The translations under genes and the position numbers were made by a program. From the NCBI GenBank assembly GCA_016844955.1, contig JAERTH010000029.1, positions 1-48,625 of the forward strand: a DNA stretch of 48,625 bases. Reading direction: 5' to 3'. Of the stretch, positions 27,001-34,295 are shown piece after piece. Origin of the DNA: Fidelibacterota bacterium. GTDB taxonomy: Bacteria; Fidelibacterota; UBA8477; JABMPR01. The notes beneath the pieces are model-generated. The model had not been told where the DNA came from, did no database searches, and saw nothing but the letters and a program-made list of their open reading frames with translations. The first letter of the stretch is position 1. Each line of letters starts with the position of its first letter.

Positions 27001-28240
27001 TCAAAGCTTCACCGTCGTAGTAAATGTTACTACTGACCTGGCAGATGCCGTTCTCTTTGCACTTGAAGCGATCAAGATTAATAAGAATGTTGAAGTCTTT
27101 AGCGGAAACCTGTTTGTCAACCAGGAATCCAATTCATCATCATCCTGCAATAATGGAGATGATGACGACGAAGATGATGATGAATCTCTGGGAAAAAGAG
27201 ATCGGCATAATGACGACGACGAGGATGAAGATGACAATCACCATGAACATGAGTCATATGACCTCAAAATTGAAAAGGATGTCACAATTGCTGCGGGTTA
27301 TATGCTCAAGGCTGATGCAATCCAGATCAAAAAAGACGCAAGCATTAGTAGTGATGTTTATTCCAACCAGCTAGACAATACTGGGGACATCTTTGGGGAT
27401 ATTTATGGGGAAGTTGAAACCCCTCTTTTCGTAAATATGCCGCCTTTCAAAGCAACTGTCCCAGTGGGGCAGGATATCACGGTTCGCAAGCGTGGTGAAC
27501 TCATCCTGGAACCAGGTAATTATGGGCGTATAACCGTAAAGGAGTATGCAATTTTAACCTTTACTGGGGGCGAATATATAATTACCAAGATTGAATCTAA
27601 GAAGAGCAGTCACATTCGCTTCGAAGAAAGTTCAGTGATTGTAGTTGAAGACGAGATCAAAGTTGCCAGGAACGGTTATTTTGGTCCCGCAGGAGGTTCA
27701 TATATCACTGCGGCAGATATCATCTTCTATGTGGATGGTGATCACCATGCCTTTGAACTCAATGAGAAGGCACTTTTCTATGGGACAGTTTATGCGCCCA
27801 ATGCAGAGGTGAAGATCAAGAAGGGAACCGCTTTCACAGGCGCTATACTTGCTTCCAAGATTGATGTAGGCAAAGAAGCTGAGATCATCCTTGATAGCTA
27901 CTTTAGCCAGGCTACAGGACTAGGTAAAAGTGGAAGGGTTGCCTGGGTTGAACCTGAAATGGAAATGGAAATACCAGAAGTTTCAGCGTTGGCAGCCAAT
28001 TATCCCAACCCCTTTAATCCCAGTACTACTATAGACTTTGCCCTGAGCAAACCTGGTGAAGTAGCACTGAAAATCTATGATATCCGGGGTGCTGAGGTCG
28101 AAGTAATTGCCAGAGGCTTTTATGAAGCAGGACATTATACTGTGAACTTCAGTCCTGAAAACATGAGCAGTGGAACCTATCTCTATGTGCTCACCTCAGG
28201 CAAATTTAGAGAAGTAAAACGAATGGTATACTTGAAATAA
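20996..28240 (+). CDS. 2414-aa modular surface protein (LamG, PKD, HYR-like, acidic Ca-loop modules, beta-helix, T9SS sorting domain)
   Basis: The start is set at ATG 20996 by AAGAGGAG (20981-20988) and a signal peptide (FIKILSIIMVLLLMVTSLTA). Approximate domain order: LamG/concanavalin-like (30-218), HYR/DUF5011-like (220-297), a CBM-like jelly-roll (300-430, LTNGGFEGTGSGWSKSG), two identical-length PKD+HYR+acidic units (435-750, 751-1066), a third unit lacking HYR (1067-1295), PKD (1296-1380), second LamG (1384-1585), PKD/HYR/PKD/HYR (1590-1920), and a cadherin-like domain. A poly-Asp/Glu tract (~2045-2086) then leads into a beta-helical region reading LFYGTVYAPNAEVKIKKGTA (~2090-2305). The final ~84 residues are a T9SS sorting domain (NYPNPFNPSTTI ... 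VKRMVYLK). No active site was recognised. It is probably a very long adhesin or matrix protein that needs calcium. It ends at a strong terminator (28264). Confidence 0.9.
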   Translation: MNYQKTSFIKILSIIMVLLLMVTSLTADQILHWSGESNANDVSGNGYHATPYNITYVSGVQGESFNFNGSITSSASSLSRTLSHYPTVSISFWINPSEQTAGGQWLKRIFSSVSDRSEIAFRGQNIYIYTPSAGWNYLGTINLHQWSHIVITQNDGDNSLKCYINGDLVAEKSMDFQVSGAIKMGRKYNYAGESFKGALDEIKFYSHVLTPAEIAEEYDSEAPVITLMGNNPTSLFFRDTYVEPGYTVTDNRDPNPTVEVTGAVNTEAPGSYVLTYTATDASGNVSTPVQRTVTVNSLLTNGGFEGTGSGWSKSGNVWIHGSVVHFNEYNSSANGSVYQYVNTVIGQQYRLEFDYCAHGNTAPGGMRVRAHVGPSPVVLDQTLTAGPVAWEWQHASYTFTAQQTSTRIWFGDSSTRSYQCDLHLNNATLIEYTPPNAVAGLDQFITCVIGDIQVELDGSASTHPDGEALTYSWSEGNTILGTEAVIAPLLDAGEHQITLTVTDASGGSHSDQIVVSIEADTEDPTIVLSDYPPTLAINTPYVEAGYQASDVCDAGVEVTITGNVDTGVSGIYTLTYSAQDDAGNTSTVDRVVTVLPGSQTHEGEDVSVELKDENHPGEESKLKIKFEHVDESGATTYKTKDHAEWQLENPELPENAKSQEQAKLHEISTTAKSSGKIELEFEYDDEMYTDPEKLKILKARDSDDDGELDEWVDKTSQHDPDAKKIKAEVDSLASDPEKPSRFVVVEINNTPVADAGADQSISCAAIDVEIELNGSASSDLDGDILSHIWSIGSTIIGSEATIYPTLGGGDHVVTLTVTDLFGDSHSDQVLVSIDIDDASPTITLNAYPPTLAVFTPYVEAGYVTWDACDAEVDVEIVGTVNTDVPGMNTITYSAQDDVGNISTATRVILVMPGEHTPEGDHVKVSPIDENNPDAEKRMEIDFEQVEESGATKYKSKPQEEWGSEIPELPEKVKPDTRTKLHDVSTTAESTGSIEIEFKYEDQRYEQPERVRILKAQDTNGDGELDEWVDKTTDHDYDEKKIKAEVESISPDEESPSHFIIVEIHNRPVADAGADQSVVINEGTALIQLDGSGSSDLDNDIVSYSWSGSGVSADGESPELLLSDGVYNIVLTVTDESGKLDMDAVTISVDLGQTTEVGFDIEVEPVDITTNTYPVKLEFDEIIEEGISKTESRPNGPPLPDRENGGKKYKDYPDRVYYEIETDAKHRGNAKVEIDYTSREYGRPENLRLLHHEDTDDDGETDSWVDCTSSHDRESKKIKGTVSSFSPFIVVEELFPPVADAGADFNTVISTGGMASITLDGSGSTDSEEDVLTYSWSGSFGTVSGVTPTISLPSGSHLITLTVDDGYEGTSSDELTVTVTEVDIPPQGLLAYWPGNGDAQDKSGFGNHGTMQGSIQYPEGVDEQAFGMNNTGYVNASVSDLPVGNAPRAVSFWMYTDEASWVGNQNTVFSYGLPYASRSFALDMHSYPTMEFYSYGNDIIFDAGTRATGWNHIVISYDADQVVSIYVNNQLVAQEVRQINTAATLLNIGTSNISGASWHFNGMIDDFALYNRPLTPTEIDQMFQDLNPNSPPITHAGEPQTIECVVEETEVTLDGSASSDPDGDELDYSWRLGPLEVSTEPTFSRTLTPGLHSFTLTVDDGLVSTSANVEVEVIADTEAPELTLLGTGPFGVNIHGVWDDPGYEATDACDAEVTVDVTGAVDTEIPGAYTITYIATDAAGLETEVTRLVTVINAVPVAAAGEDQDFDCIVDNIDVVLSGSGSTDADGDVLTYSWSLGESVVSSEAVFTTNLPAGTHLYTLTVSDGFDSSSDIVQITIIADTEPPLITLEGENPMDLGLYLEYVEPGYAALDACGSEVVLGDSTDLNINVPGQYTITYTATDAGGNISTAERIVNVINTVPELVNEVNGIELSYGDNLLSTEIDLSTVFADVDTNDVLTFTFSHSNSDVVAVTLVDSILSFEAVNLGESLVEISATDPWSEMVTQSFTVVVNVTTDLADAVLFALEAIKINKNVEVFSGNLFVNQESNSSSSCNNGDDDDEDDDESLGKRDRHNDDDEDEDDNHHEHESYDLKIEKDVTIAAGYMLKADAIQIKKDASISSDVYSNQLDNTGDIFGDIYGEVETPLFVNMPPFKATVPVGQDITVRKRGELILEPGNYGRITVKEYAILTFTGGEYIITKIESKKSSHIRFEESSVIVVEDEIKVARNGYFGPAGGSYITAADIIFYVDGDHHAFELNEKALFYGTVYAPNAEVKIKKGTAFTGAILASKIDVGKEAEIILDSYFSQATGLGKSGRVAWVEPEMEMEIPEVSALAANYPNPFNPSTTIDFALSKPGEVALKIYDIRGAEVEVIARGFYEAGHYTVNFSPENMSSGTYLYVLTSGKFREVKRMVYLK
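22298..24880 (+). repeat. Tandem PKD-HYR-acidic units within the giant surface gene
   Basis: Unit 1 (22298-23245) and unit 2 (23246-24193) are both exactly 948 nt (316 codons). Unit 3 (24194-24880, 687 nt) lacks the HYR-like part. Each acidic module carries a D-x-(D/N)-x-DG-E loop then WVD (DSDDDGELDEWVD, DTNGDGELDEWVD, DTDDDGETDSWVD). The sequence has diverged but without indels between units 1 and 2. Confidence 0.85.
27131..27255 (+). repeat. Low-complexity GAT/GAC/GAA tract encoding a poly-acidic linker
   Basis: Runs of GAT, GAC, GAA and GAG codons follow an (TCA)n serine run and encode Asp/Glu clusters, with one KRDRH interruption and a His-rich end (NHHEHE). It lies in frame within the 2414-aa gene, between a cadherin-like domain and a beta-helical domain. 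Confidence 0.85.
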
Positions 28241-28263
28241 CAGATTCCTTCCAACCAAGTTCC

Positions 28264-28297
28264 AAAGCCCCTGACTTCAAACTCGGGGGCTTTTATA
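28264..28297 (+). terminator. Rho-independent terminator (AAAGCCCC stem)
   Basis: AAAGCCCC (28264-28271) pairs with GGGGCTTT (28286-28293), followed by TATAT. It sits 23 nt past the stop of the 2414-aa gene. Confidence 0.85.
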
Positions 28298-28457
28298 TCT
28301 CTCAGAGGCTTTTCAGTTTTCGTCTGGTTTTAATTTTTGTGTAGGATACAATTTGCTATCTAATGAATTGGACTACACTCGCACAGCTCGCTGGACCTTG
28401 CTTTAGTAATTGGTAACCCCGTCGACAATTGTTTCAAGAACTGTAGGAGGATAGTCC

Positions 28458-28514
28458 ATGTACAGACGTCAAACCAGTCCAGTATTGAATCTATTTAAAT
28501 TCTGGTGCAGGTGA
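28458..28514 (+). CDS. Candidate 18-aa leader peptide
   Basis: AGGAGG at 28445-28450 is 7 nt before ATG 28458. The ORF (MYRRQTSPVLNLFKFWCR) ends at TGA 28512-28514, 53 nt before the kinase start at 28568. The binding site is better than that of most genes here. The peptide matches no family I know, and chance occurrence is possible. Confidence 0.3.
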   Translation: MYRRQTSPVLNLFKFWCR

Positions 28515-28567
28515 ATTTTTAGCATATATTATAATAGTATTTAAATGGACCAGCATTTGAAAAAATC

Positions 28568-31500
28568 ATGAGTGAAACCACCATATTATTTCTGTCCCAG
28601 GCAATAGTTCTTTATGTGCTATTGTATGTGACCCATGCCTTGCGTCGGAGAATCACCATCGCACCACTCTATGTCCTTCTGGGGGCTCTGACCTGGATTA
28701 TGTGGTGGGTAACGGATGCAGGCGTGAGAATTGAACTGCTGGGACAGTTCATTTTAGTCGGATCAACCCTTTATTTTTCAGCTATTATTGTGACCATCTT
28801 TGTGATTTATCTGTTTGACGAGCCCCAGACGACCCGTAGATCAATTGCAATTGTGGTTGGTGTATCGATTGTAGTACCGCTAACCAGTATTGTGATCCGT
28901 CTGCATTCATATTTGGATCCAGGCTCAAGTCTTATACACGTACCCTTTCCAGATATCCGTATAAATGTAGCTTCAATTATAGCAACGGTTGTGGATGTTG
29001 TTTTCCTGGTTGTTGCCTGGGATTTTTTGGCAAAAAAAGCTCAGGGACTGTCACTCTATCTGCGATCCTTCATAACCTTGCTAGCGGTTTTGTGGATAGA
29101 TACAATTTGCTTTGGTGTGGGGGCTTTCCTGGGGACAGACTTTTTGGCGAGTCATCTCACAGGGAATCTCATCCTGAGGTTCTTGACACTTTTGGTTCTT
29201 TTTCCATTCTTAGGGCTCTACATATTTCTTCAGAAGAGAAGATACCATATTCTTGATGGTGACAGGACTGCAAAACAGGTTTTTTCATATATAAGTAGTA
29301 TTAAGACAGAACTCAATGACACCAGGGAGACACTGGAGCAGCAGCTTCAAATCAAAAGGCAAATCAAAGAAAACGAACAGTTGCTTCAGACCATGGCCGC
29401 CAACTATCCCAAGTCCTCAATTTATGTCATCAAAGGGGATTTGACCATCGCCTTCGCTTCTGGTCAGGCACTAATAAACCAGGAGGGTGATCCCAAACAA
29501 TTTGAAGGCCAGACAATTCATAGGGTTGTTGGAAAAGAAGCAAAATTAATAGAGGATCACTTTAAAAAGACCTTTACGGGAGAGGCACAAGAGTTCGAAC
29601 TGTCAATAAACCATGAGTACCACCTGTACAAAACCGTTCCGCTACCTGACGATGAAGGTTTGATCTCCCGAATTTTAGTGGTTGCCGAAGATATTTCAGA
29701 ACGCAAACAGGTAGAGTTAGCGCTTAGGGATAGCGAATCACTCAAGAGTGCTGTCCTGGACAATTCACCGGTGGGAATCTCAGTGCGGAGTGTCTCAGGA
29801 ACATTATTGTTGGCAAATCGGGCCTGGCAGAAAATCTGGAATATTTCAGATGACGATTTTGTAAACCGTCTCAACCCCAGAGAGAAATTTTCTTTCACCA
29901 AAGCCGACAATTACCTGGGTGACCATCACGAAGCGGTACGCAAAGTTTATGAGACAGGTGGGCACTATTTTGTTCCAGAAGTTCAACCACTAATTCCGGC
30001 TGAAGGAAAGGCTGATTGGATTTCGCAATTTTTTTACGCCATCCACGATGAAAAGGGCCGGGTTGACAAAGTGGTCATCCTGACTGAAGATATTTCTGAG
30101 CGGAAAAAGACCGAGCATGAATTAATTGGGGCCAAGGATCTCGCAGAGGAAAATGAAACCCGCTTCAAAGCATTGCATAATGCTTCATTTGGAGGGATTG
30201 CCATACACGACAAAGGTGTGATTCTAGAATGCAATCAAGGATTATCCGATTTGACCGGTTACTCAGTGGATGATCTGTTAGGAATGGATGGCCTACTACT
30301 CATTGCCAGCTCACATCGTGAAATGGTCATGTCTCAGATTGTCGCGGGCTATGAAAAACCATATGAGGCGCGAGGTGTCAAGAAAAATGGAGAGGAGTAT
30401 CCCCTGCGGTTGGAAGCCAGAGGTATTCCTTATAAGGGCAAGCCAGTCAGGGTTGTAGAATTCCGAGATATATCAAGTGAAAAACTAGCTGAAGAAGCAC
30501 TAAGCAATAGCCACGCAAAACAGAAAGCTATGATTGAAAATATTTCAGATGTTATTTCAATTCTGGATAACAAAGGAATTATTCGCTATGTCAGCCCCAA
30601 TGTCGAGAAATGGTCGGGATGGAAACCAGAGGACCTCATTGGCCAAGAAACCTGGAAGCATATGCACCATGAGGATATTGGTAAAATTGAGCGATCCTTT
30701 GGTAGGGTGACACATGACACAGATATGATAGTTACTGATTTCTATCGTTATCAGAACAAAAATGGAGAGTATAGATGGATCGAGACTACAGTGACCAACC
30801 GTTTTTCTGACAAGAACATAAATGGTCTCCTGCTTAGCTCTCATGATATCACCGACCGTATTACAGCGGAGGAAGATCGTCACAGTCTGGAAGCCCAACT
30901 CCGCCAATCCCAGAAACTTGAAACCGTTGGAACCATGGTTGGGGGTGTTTCTCACGAGTTAAACAATGTTCTACAGAGCCTGTTCCTCTATGGTGGATTG
31001 GTTCAGGATGAACTACCTGATAACCCGGAACTAAAGGCAAATTTTCAACACTTGCTCAAAGATGGAGAGCGTGCCAGGGATATCGTAAAACAAATCCTCA
31101 CTTTCAGCAGGAAAACCAGGGCAGAAATGAAGCCCAGAGCTCTGCATAAACTTGTGGTAGAAGCGTTGGCACTTCAAAAGACCTCTTTCCCACATAACAT
31201 CGAAATCAGGCAGGATATTGAGGTCTCCAGGGGAATGGTTTTATGTGACAAGACCCAGATTCATCAGATTGTGATTAACCTATGTAACAATGCCTTACAT
31301 GCCATGGAGTCTGGTGGTGTGCTCAGTATCAGTCTCAAACAAATCATGACCACTTTGACCAAGGATGAACCAGATACCAGGGTGTTGGAACTGAAAATTA
31401 GTGACACCGGTAAGGGAATGAGCCCCCAGACCATGGAAAGGATTTTTGATCCATTCTTTACCACCAAGGAGATAGGCCAGGGGACCGGACTTGGGCTCTC

Positions 31501-32014
31501 TGTTGTTCACGGAATTGTTGAGATGATGGAAGGCCAGATTGCTGTGTCCTCAGAGCCAGGTGAAGGAACAACTTTTCGCATTCTATTCCCCCTGGTTGAG
31601 GCCGTCGAAGAAGGACAGCAACCAGACCAGGAGTTTCCCGATGCAAAACTGGACAATACAATATTGTTGGTTGATGATGAGGCAAGCATAAGGCGGGCAA
31701 CATTGACGGCCCTGACCCGCAAGGGTTTTAGTGTTGATGTCGCTGAGGATGGACAGCAGGGGCTGGAGTTATTTGAACAAAACCCTGACAGATATGATCT
31801 TATTGTTACCGATCTTTCTATGCCAGTCATGTCAGGAACAGATCTGATAATTGCCATTCGAAAAACAGGATCTTCAATTCCCATCATTTTATCAACAGGA
31901 GAACTTGGTATTCAAGACAAAGAGGGCTTGGAAGATTTATGTATTACTGGATTAATCCAAAAGCCCTGGAGCGTAAAACAGCTCATGGAAAAGATTCAGG
32001 AGACACTTGGCTAG
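28568..32014 (+). CDS. Hybrid histidine kinase: 7-TM front end, four PAS domains, HisKA-HATPase, receiver
   Basis: 1148 aa from ATG 28568 (no clear binding site). Residues ~5-220 hold about seven hydrophobic segments of an unrecognised sensor or anchor type, followed by a coiled coil. Four PAS domains follow at ~275-382, 387-520, 530-645 and 655-770, three of them closing with D-I-(S/T)-E/D-R. The HisKA domain has the phospho-acceptor His796 in GGVSHELNNVLQS. The HATPase has an N box (INLCNNALHAM), DTGKGM and GTGLGLSVVHGI. The C-terminal receiver (~1030-1148) has acidic VDDEA, phospho-acceptor Asp1082 in VTDLSMP, and Lys in IQKPWS. All catalytic residues look intact. The receiver has no output domain, so phosphate probably passes on to an unlinked Hpt or regulator, or the receiver controls the kinase itself. 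The core is very like the 37780 kinase. Confidence 0.92.
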   Translation: MSETTILFLSQAIVLYVLLYVTHALRRRITIAPLYVLLGALTWIMWWVTDAGVRIELLGQFILVGSTLYFSAIIVTIFVIYLFDEPQTTRRSIAIVVGVSIVVPLTSIVIRLHSYLDPGSSLIHVPFPDIRINVASIIATVVDVVFLVVAWDFLAKKAQGLSLYLRSFITLLAVLWIDTICFGVGAFLGTDFLASHLTGNLILRFLTLLVLFPFLGLYIFLQKRRYHILDGDRTAKQVFSYISSIKTELNDTRETLEQQLQIKRQIKENEQLLQTMAANYPKSSIYVIKGDLTIAFASGQALINQEGDPKQFEGQTIHRVVGKEAKLIEDHFKKTFTGEAQEFELSINHEYHLYKTVPLPDDEGLISRILVVAEDISERKQVELALRDSESLKSAVLDNSPVGISVRSVSGTLLLANRAWQKIWNISDDDFVNRLNPREKFSFTKADNYLGDHHEAVRKVYETGGHYFVPEVQPLIPAEGKADWISQFFYAIHDEKGRVDKVVILTEDISERKKTEHELIGAKDLAEENETRFKALHNASFGGIAIHDKGVILECNQGLSDLTGYSVDDLLGMDGLLLIASSHREMVMSQIVAGYEKPYEARGVKKNGEEYPLRLEARGIPYKGKPVRVVEFRDISSEKLAEEALSNSHAKQKAMIENISDVISILDNKGIIRYVSPNVEKWSGWKPEDLIGQETWKHMHHEDIGKIERSFGRVTHDTDMIVTDFYRYQNKNGEYRWIETTVTNRFSDKNINGLLLSSHDITDRITAEEDRHSLEAQLRQSQKLETVGTMVGGVSHELNNVLQSLFLYGGLVQDELPDNPELKANFQHLLKDGERARDIVKQILTFSRKTRAEMKPRALHKLVVEALALQKTSFPHNIEIRQDIEVSRGMVLCDKTQIHQIVINLCNNALHAMESGGVLSISLKQIMTTLTKDEPDTRVLELKISDTGKGMSPQTMERIFDPFFTTKEIGQGTGLGLSVVHGIVEMMEGQIAVSSEPGEGTTFRILFPLVEAVEEGQQPDQEFPDAKLDNTILLVDDEASIRRATLTALTRKGFSVDVAEDGQQGLELFEQNPDRYDLIVTDLSMPVMSGTDLIIAIRKTGSSIPIILSTGELGIQDKEGLEDLCITGLIQKPWSVKQLMEKIQETLG

Positions 32015-32107
32015 TTAAAAAATGAGCTCAACTAATAGTGATTCAGGTATAACTTGGTTTCAATAGATAGATTATTTTTTTTAATTCTTCAGTAGGGGGA
32101 GACTTCA

Positions 32108-33931
32108 ATGATCTGTTTCAGGTCGCAATTTCTAGCACTAATACTTCAGTTGCTATCAGTCAATATGCATGCCGGTGCAGGCACAAAAGAAATCATACGG
32201 AGCGTTGAAAATAATCTACTTCCCGCTGTTCTGATTGCAGGTGAACCGACGCTCAAACTTGAGGATCGGATGGCTCACTATCGCGTGCCAGGTATTGGTA
32301 TAGCTGTCATAAAGGACTTCAAGTTGCATTGGAGTAAGTATTATGGTGTTATGGATTCAGAAACCAATCAACCGGTGAGCTCTCGCACCAGATTCAACGT
32401 GGGATCGCTCAGTAAGGGGCTGGCAGCACTAACTGCCTTGAACCTGGTTGACAATGACATCCTGAAAATTGATGATAATGTCAACATACAATTGGTTTCC
32501 TGGAAAATTCCTGAAAATGAGCTTAGCAAACAGGGAACCATCACCCCTTTGCTCCTGATGAACCATAGTAGTGGAATTATGCATAGCCCTGCATTTGGCT
32601 ATACGAGAGACGCCCTGCCAAATTTAATTCAAGTTCTTGATGGTGGCGTTGCCGTAAGGGAGAAAGCTACGATAGTGGACAAAGTTCCGGGTACAATTTT
32701 CCAGTATTCGAACCCTGCCTTCGGCGTGCTCCAGCTATTATCTACTGATTTAACACAACAAAATTTTCCAAGGCTTACCCAATCCCGTATTTTCAAACCG
32801 CTGAAAATGAAAAATACTACTTTCCAACAGCCCCTGGCTGGGAAACACCTGAAGTATGCTGCATCGGGTCACTTTCGAAGTGGGGAAGTGCTTCCTGATA
32901 AGCGCTATTATCATCCCAATATGGCTGCCGGTGGTTTGTGGAGTACACCGGTTGATTATGCAAAATTTGTGATTGAGCTCCAAAAAAGTGTTCTGAGCCG
33001 TTCGAACAAAATAATTAGTCCAGAAACTGCCAGGGCTATGTTATCACCTCATGTTTCTGGAAACTACGGTTTGGGCGTATTCCTGAGGGAAATGGAAGGA
33101 GAACAAAATTATTTCGGTCACATGGGAGATACTCGGGGATTTTTCGCGGGTTATATCGCTCACATGACTGATGGATATGCAGCCATCATATTTACCAACT
33201 CTCAAAACGGTGCAAGTCTGATTCGTGAAATCATGGGCAGTATTGCTCAAGTCTATGGATGGGAAAAATATCTGCCACCTGAACACAAGGTGGCTGAGCT
33301 GGATCAGGAAGCTATGGGTCGCTATTGTGGCCAATATGCTCTGGGCTCCGATGATGGCTTTGAAGTTCGCCTTCAAGATGGAAGCCTACATATTGATGCC
33401 TATGATGGGATGCAGCTTTATCCTGTTGATTCTGCTAGATTCATCACGAAATTTCGTCCCGGCCACATCGAATTCTTTCTACATGAGAATTCAGATTCAA
33501 TTTCTGCCGAGTTTCATTTTGCCGATGATCTTGGTCGATTCATTGGTGCACCAAAACAAGTACGCAGAATGCAGCATGGGGAATACCTCCCCTCGGATTT
33601 GTTACGGGATGATCAGATTGCATTGGCAATCCAGGGCTACCAAAAAATTCGGGATCTGAACCCAGCGGATCCCGCCATCTCAGAAGATCGTCTGAACAGA
33701 TTGGGGTATGCTTTAATGGGGAACCAAAAGCTCGAGGCAGCCCAGGCTATCCTTCACCTCAATGTTGAACTCTACCCGGAATCAGCCAACTGCTATGATA
33801 GTCTTGCAGAATCGTACATGAAGCACGGAGACAATGAATCCGCAATTGCTTATTATAGAAAAGCACTCGTGTTGAATCCAAACAGCGCAAATGCAACTCA
33901 GATGCTCAAAAAATTGGGCTGGAAGAATTAG
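32108..33931 (+). CDS. Exported serine hydrolase of the beta-lactamase (class C/PBP-like) family with C-terminal TPR
   Basis: 607 aa. TAGGGGGA precedes the ATG, and a signal peptide (FLALILQLLSVNMHAGAG) opens it. The active-site triad of the family is visible: Ser100-x-x-Lys103 in GSLSKGL, Tyr200-Ser-Asn202 in YSNPAFG, and His338-x-Gly340 in HMGDTRG, which replaces KTG as in esterase/peptidase-type members. A beta-barrel domain at ~400-500 (QEAMGRYCGQYALG) is like the DUF3471-type tail of such hydrolases. The last ~100 residues form two TPRs (NVELYPESANCYDSLAESYM, AIAYYRKALVLNPNSANA). It likely cleaves D-peptides or esters in the periplasm or outside the cell; beta-lactam resistance should not be assumed. 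It is a single gene between signalling genes. Confidence 0.88.
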   Translation: MICFRSQFLALILQLLSVNMHAGAGTKEIIRSVENNLLPAVLIAGEPTLKLEDRMAHYRVPGIGIAVIKDFKLHWSKYYGVMDSETNQPVSSRTRFNVGSLSKGLAALTALNLVDNDILKIDDNVNIQLVSWKIPENELSKQGTITPLLLMNHSSGIMHSPAFGYTRDALPNLIQVLDGGVAVREKATIVDKVPGTIFQYSNPAFGVLQLLSTDLTQQNFPRLTQSRIFKPLKMKNTTFQQPLAGKHLKYAASGHFRSGEVLPDKRYYHPNMAAGGLWSTPVDYAKFVIELQKSVLSRSNKIISPETARAMLSPHVSGNYGLGVFLREMEGEQNYFGHMGDTRGFFAGYIAHMTDGYAAIIFTNSQNGASLIREIMGSIAQVYGWEKYLPPEHKVAELDQEAMGRYCGQYALGSDDGFEVRLQDGSLHIDAYDGMQLYPVDSARFITKFRPGHIEFFLHENSDSISAEFHFADDLGRFIGAPKQVRRMQHGEYLPSDLLRDDQIALAIQGYQKIRDLNPADPAISEDRLNRLGYALMGNQKLEAAQAILHLNVELYPESANCYDSLAESYMKHGDNESAIAYYRKALVLNPNSANATQMLKKLGWKN

Positions 33932-34295
33932 ATGCCATTTTTTGGGTCAGTACTTGAAAACCGTAAGGTTTTAATGCTGGAAACATTGGTTTGATCAATT
34001 TGTCCAATTTCATTCTGTGGTGTGAATAAACTTTGAAGAAGGGGAGAAGTTCGCCGAAAAGAAATATAGGGATTGTATTGCTATTGATCCATTGCATTAC
34101 ATATGGGGCAATATAAAATAAGGGTGGGGTACGTCTTGACTGCCCTTATCTTAAACGTAGAAAGCGGTCAAGTCGTAACGCTGACCATTTTCACCAAAAC
34201 CAGGGGTTCCATGGTAAATACAGGTACAAAGGTCACTCATAGTTTGATCGGCCTGCATAGTGTTACAACTCAGATAAACTATAACTGGATTATTC
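33932..34295. other. 364-nt intergenic region
   Basis: It contains the weak hairpin at 33957. A 66-codon frame (34103-34303) inside it lacks a binding site and a protein-like composition and was not called. No RNA gene was recognised. Confidence 0.4.
33957..33976 (+). terminator. Candidate terminator hairpin after the serine hydrolase gene
   Basis: AAAACC (33957-33962) and GGTTTT (33967-33972) form a 6-bp stem with a GTAA loop; the right arm itself supplies the T-run. It is 26 nt after the stop. Weak stem. Confidence 0.35.

Larger units (their letters stand above)
28241..28567. other. 327-nt intergenic region
   Basis: It holds the terminator at 28264, a candidate 18-codon leader ORF at 28458, and TATAAT at 28530-28535 before the kinase gene, without a clear -35 box. 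Nothing else was recognised. Confidence 0.45.

Noticed and set aside
27001..27237. Reverse-strand Ser-rich frame opposite the acidic tract
   Set aside because: It is the antisense shadow of the GAT/GAC codon run in the 2414-aa gene.
32108..33931. Antibiotic-resistance beta-lactamase
   Set aside because: The H-x-G in place of K-T-G, a DUF3471-like tail and TPRs fit an esterase/peptidase-type serine hydrolase rather than a resistance enzyme.
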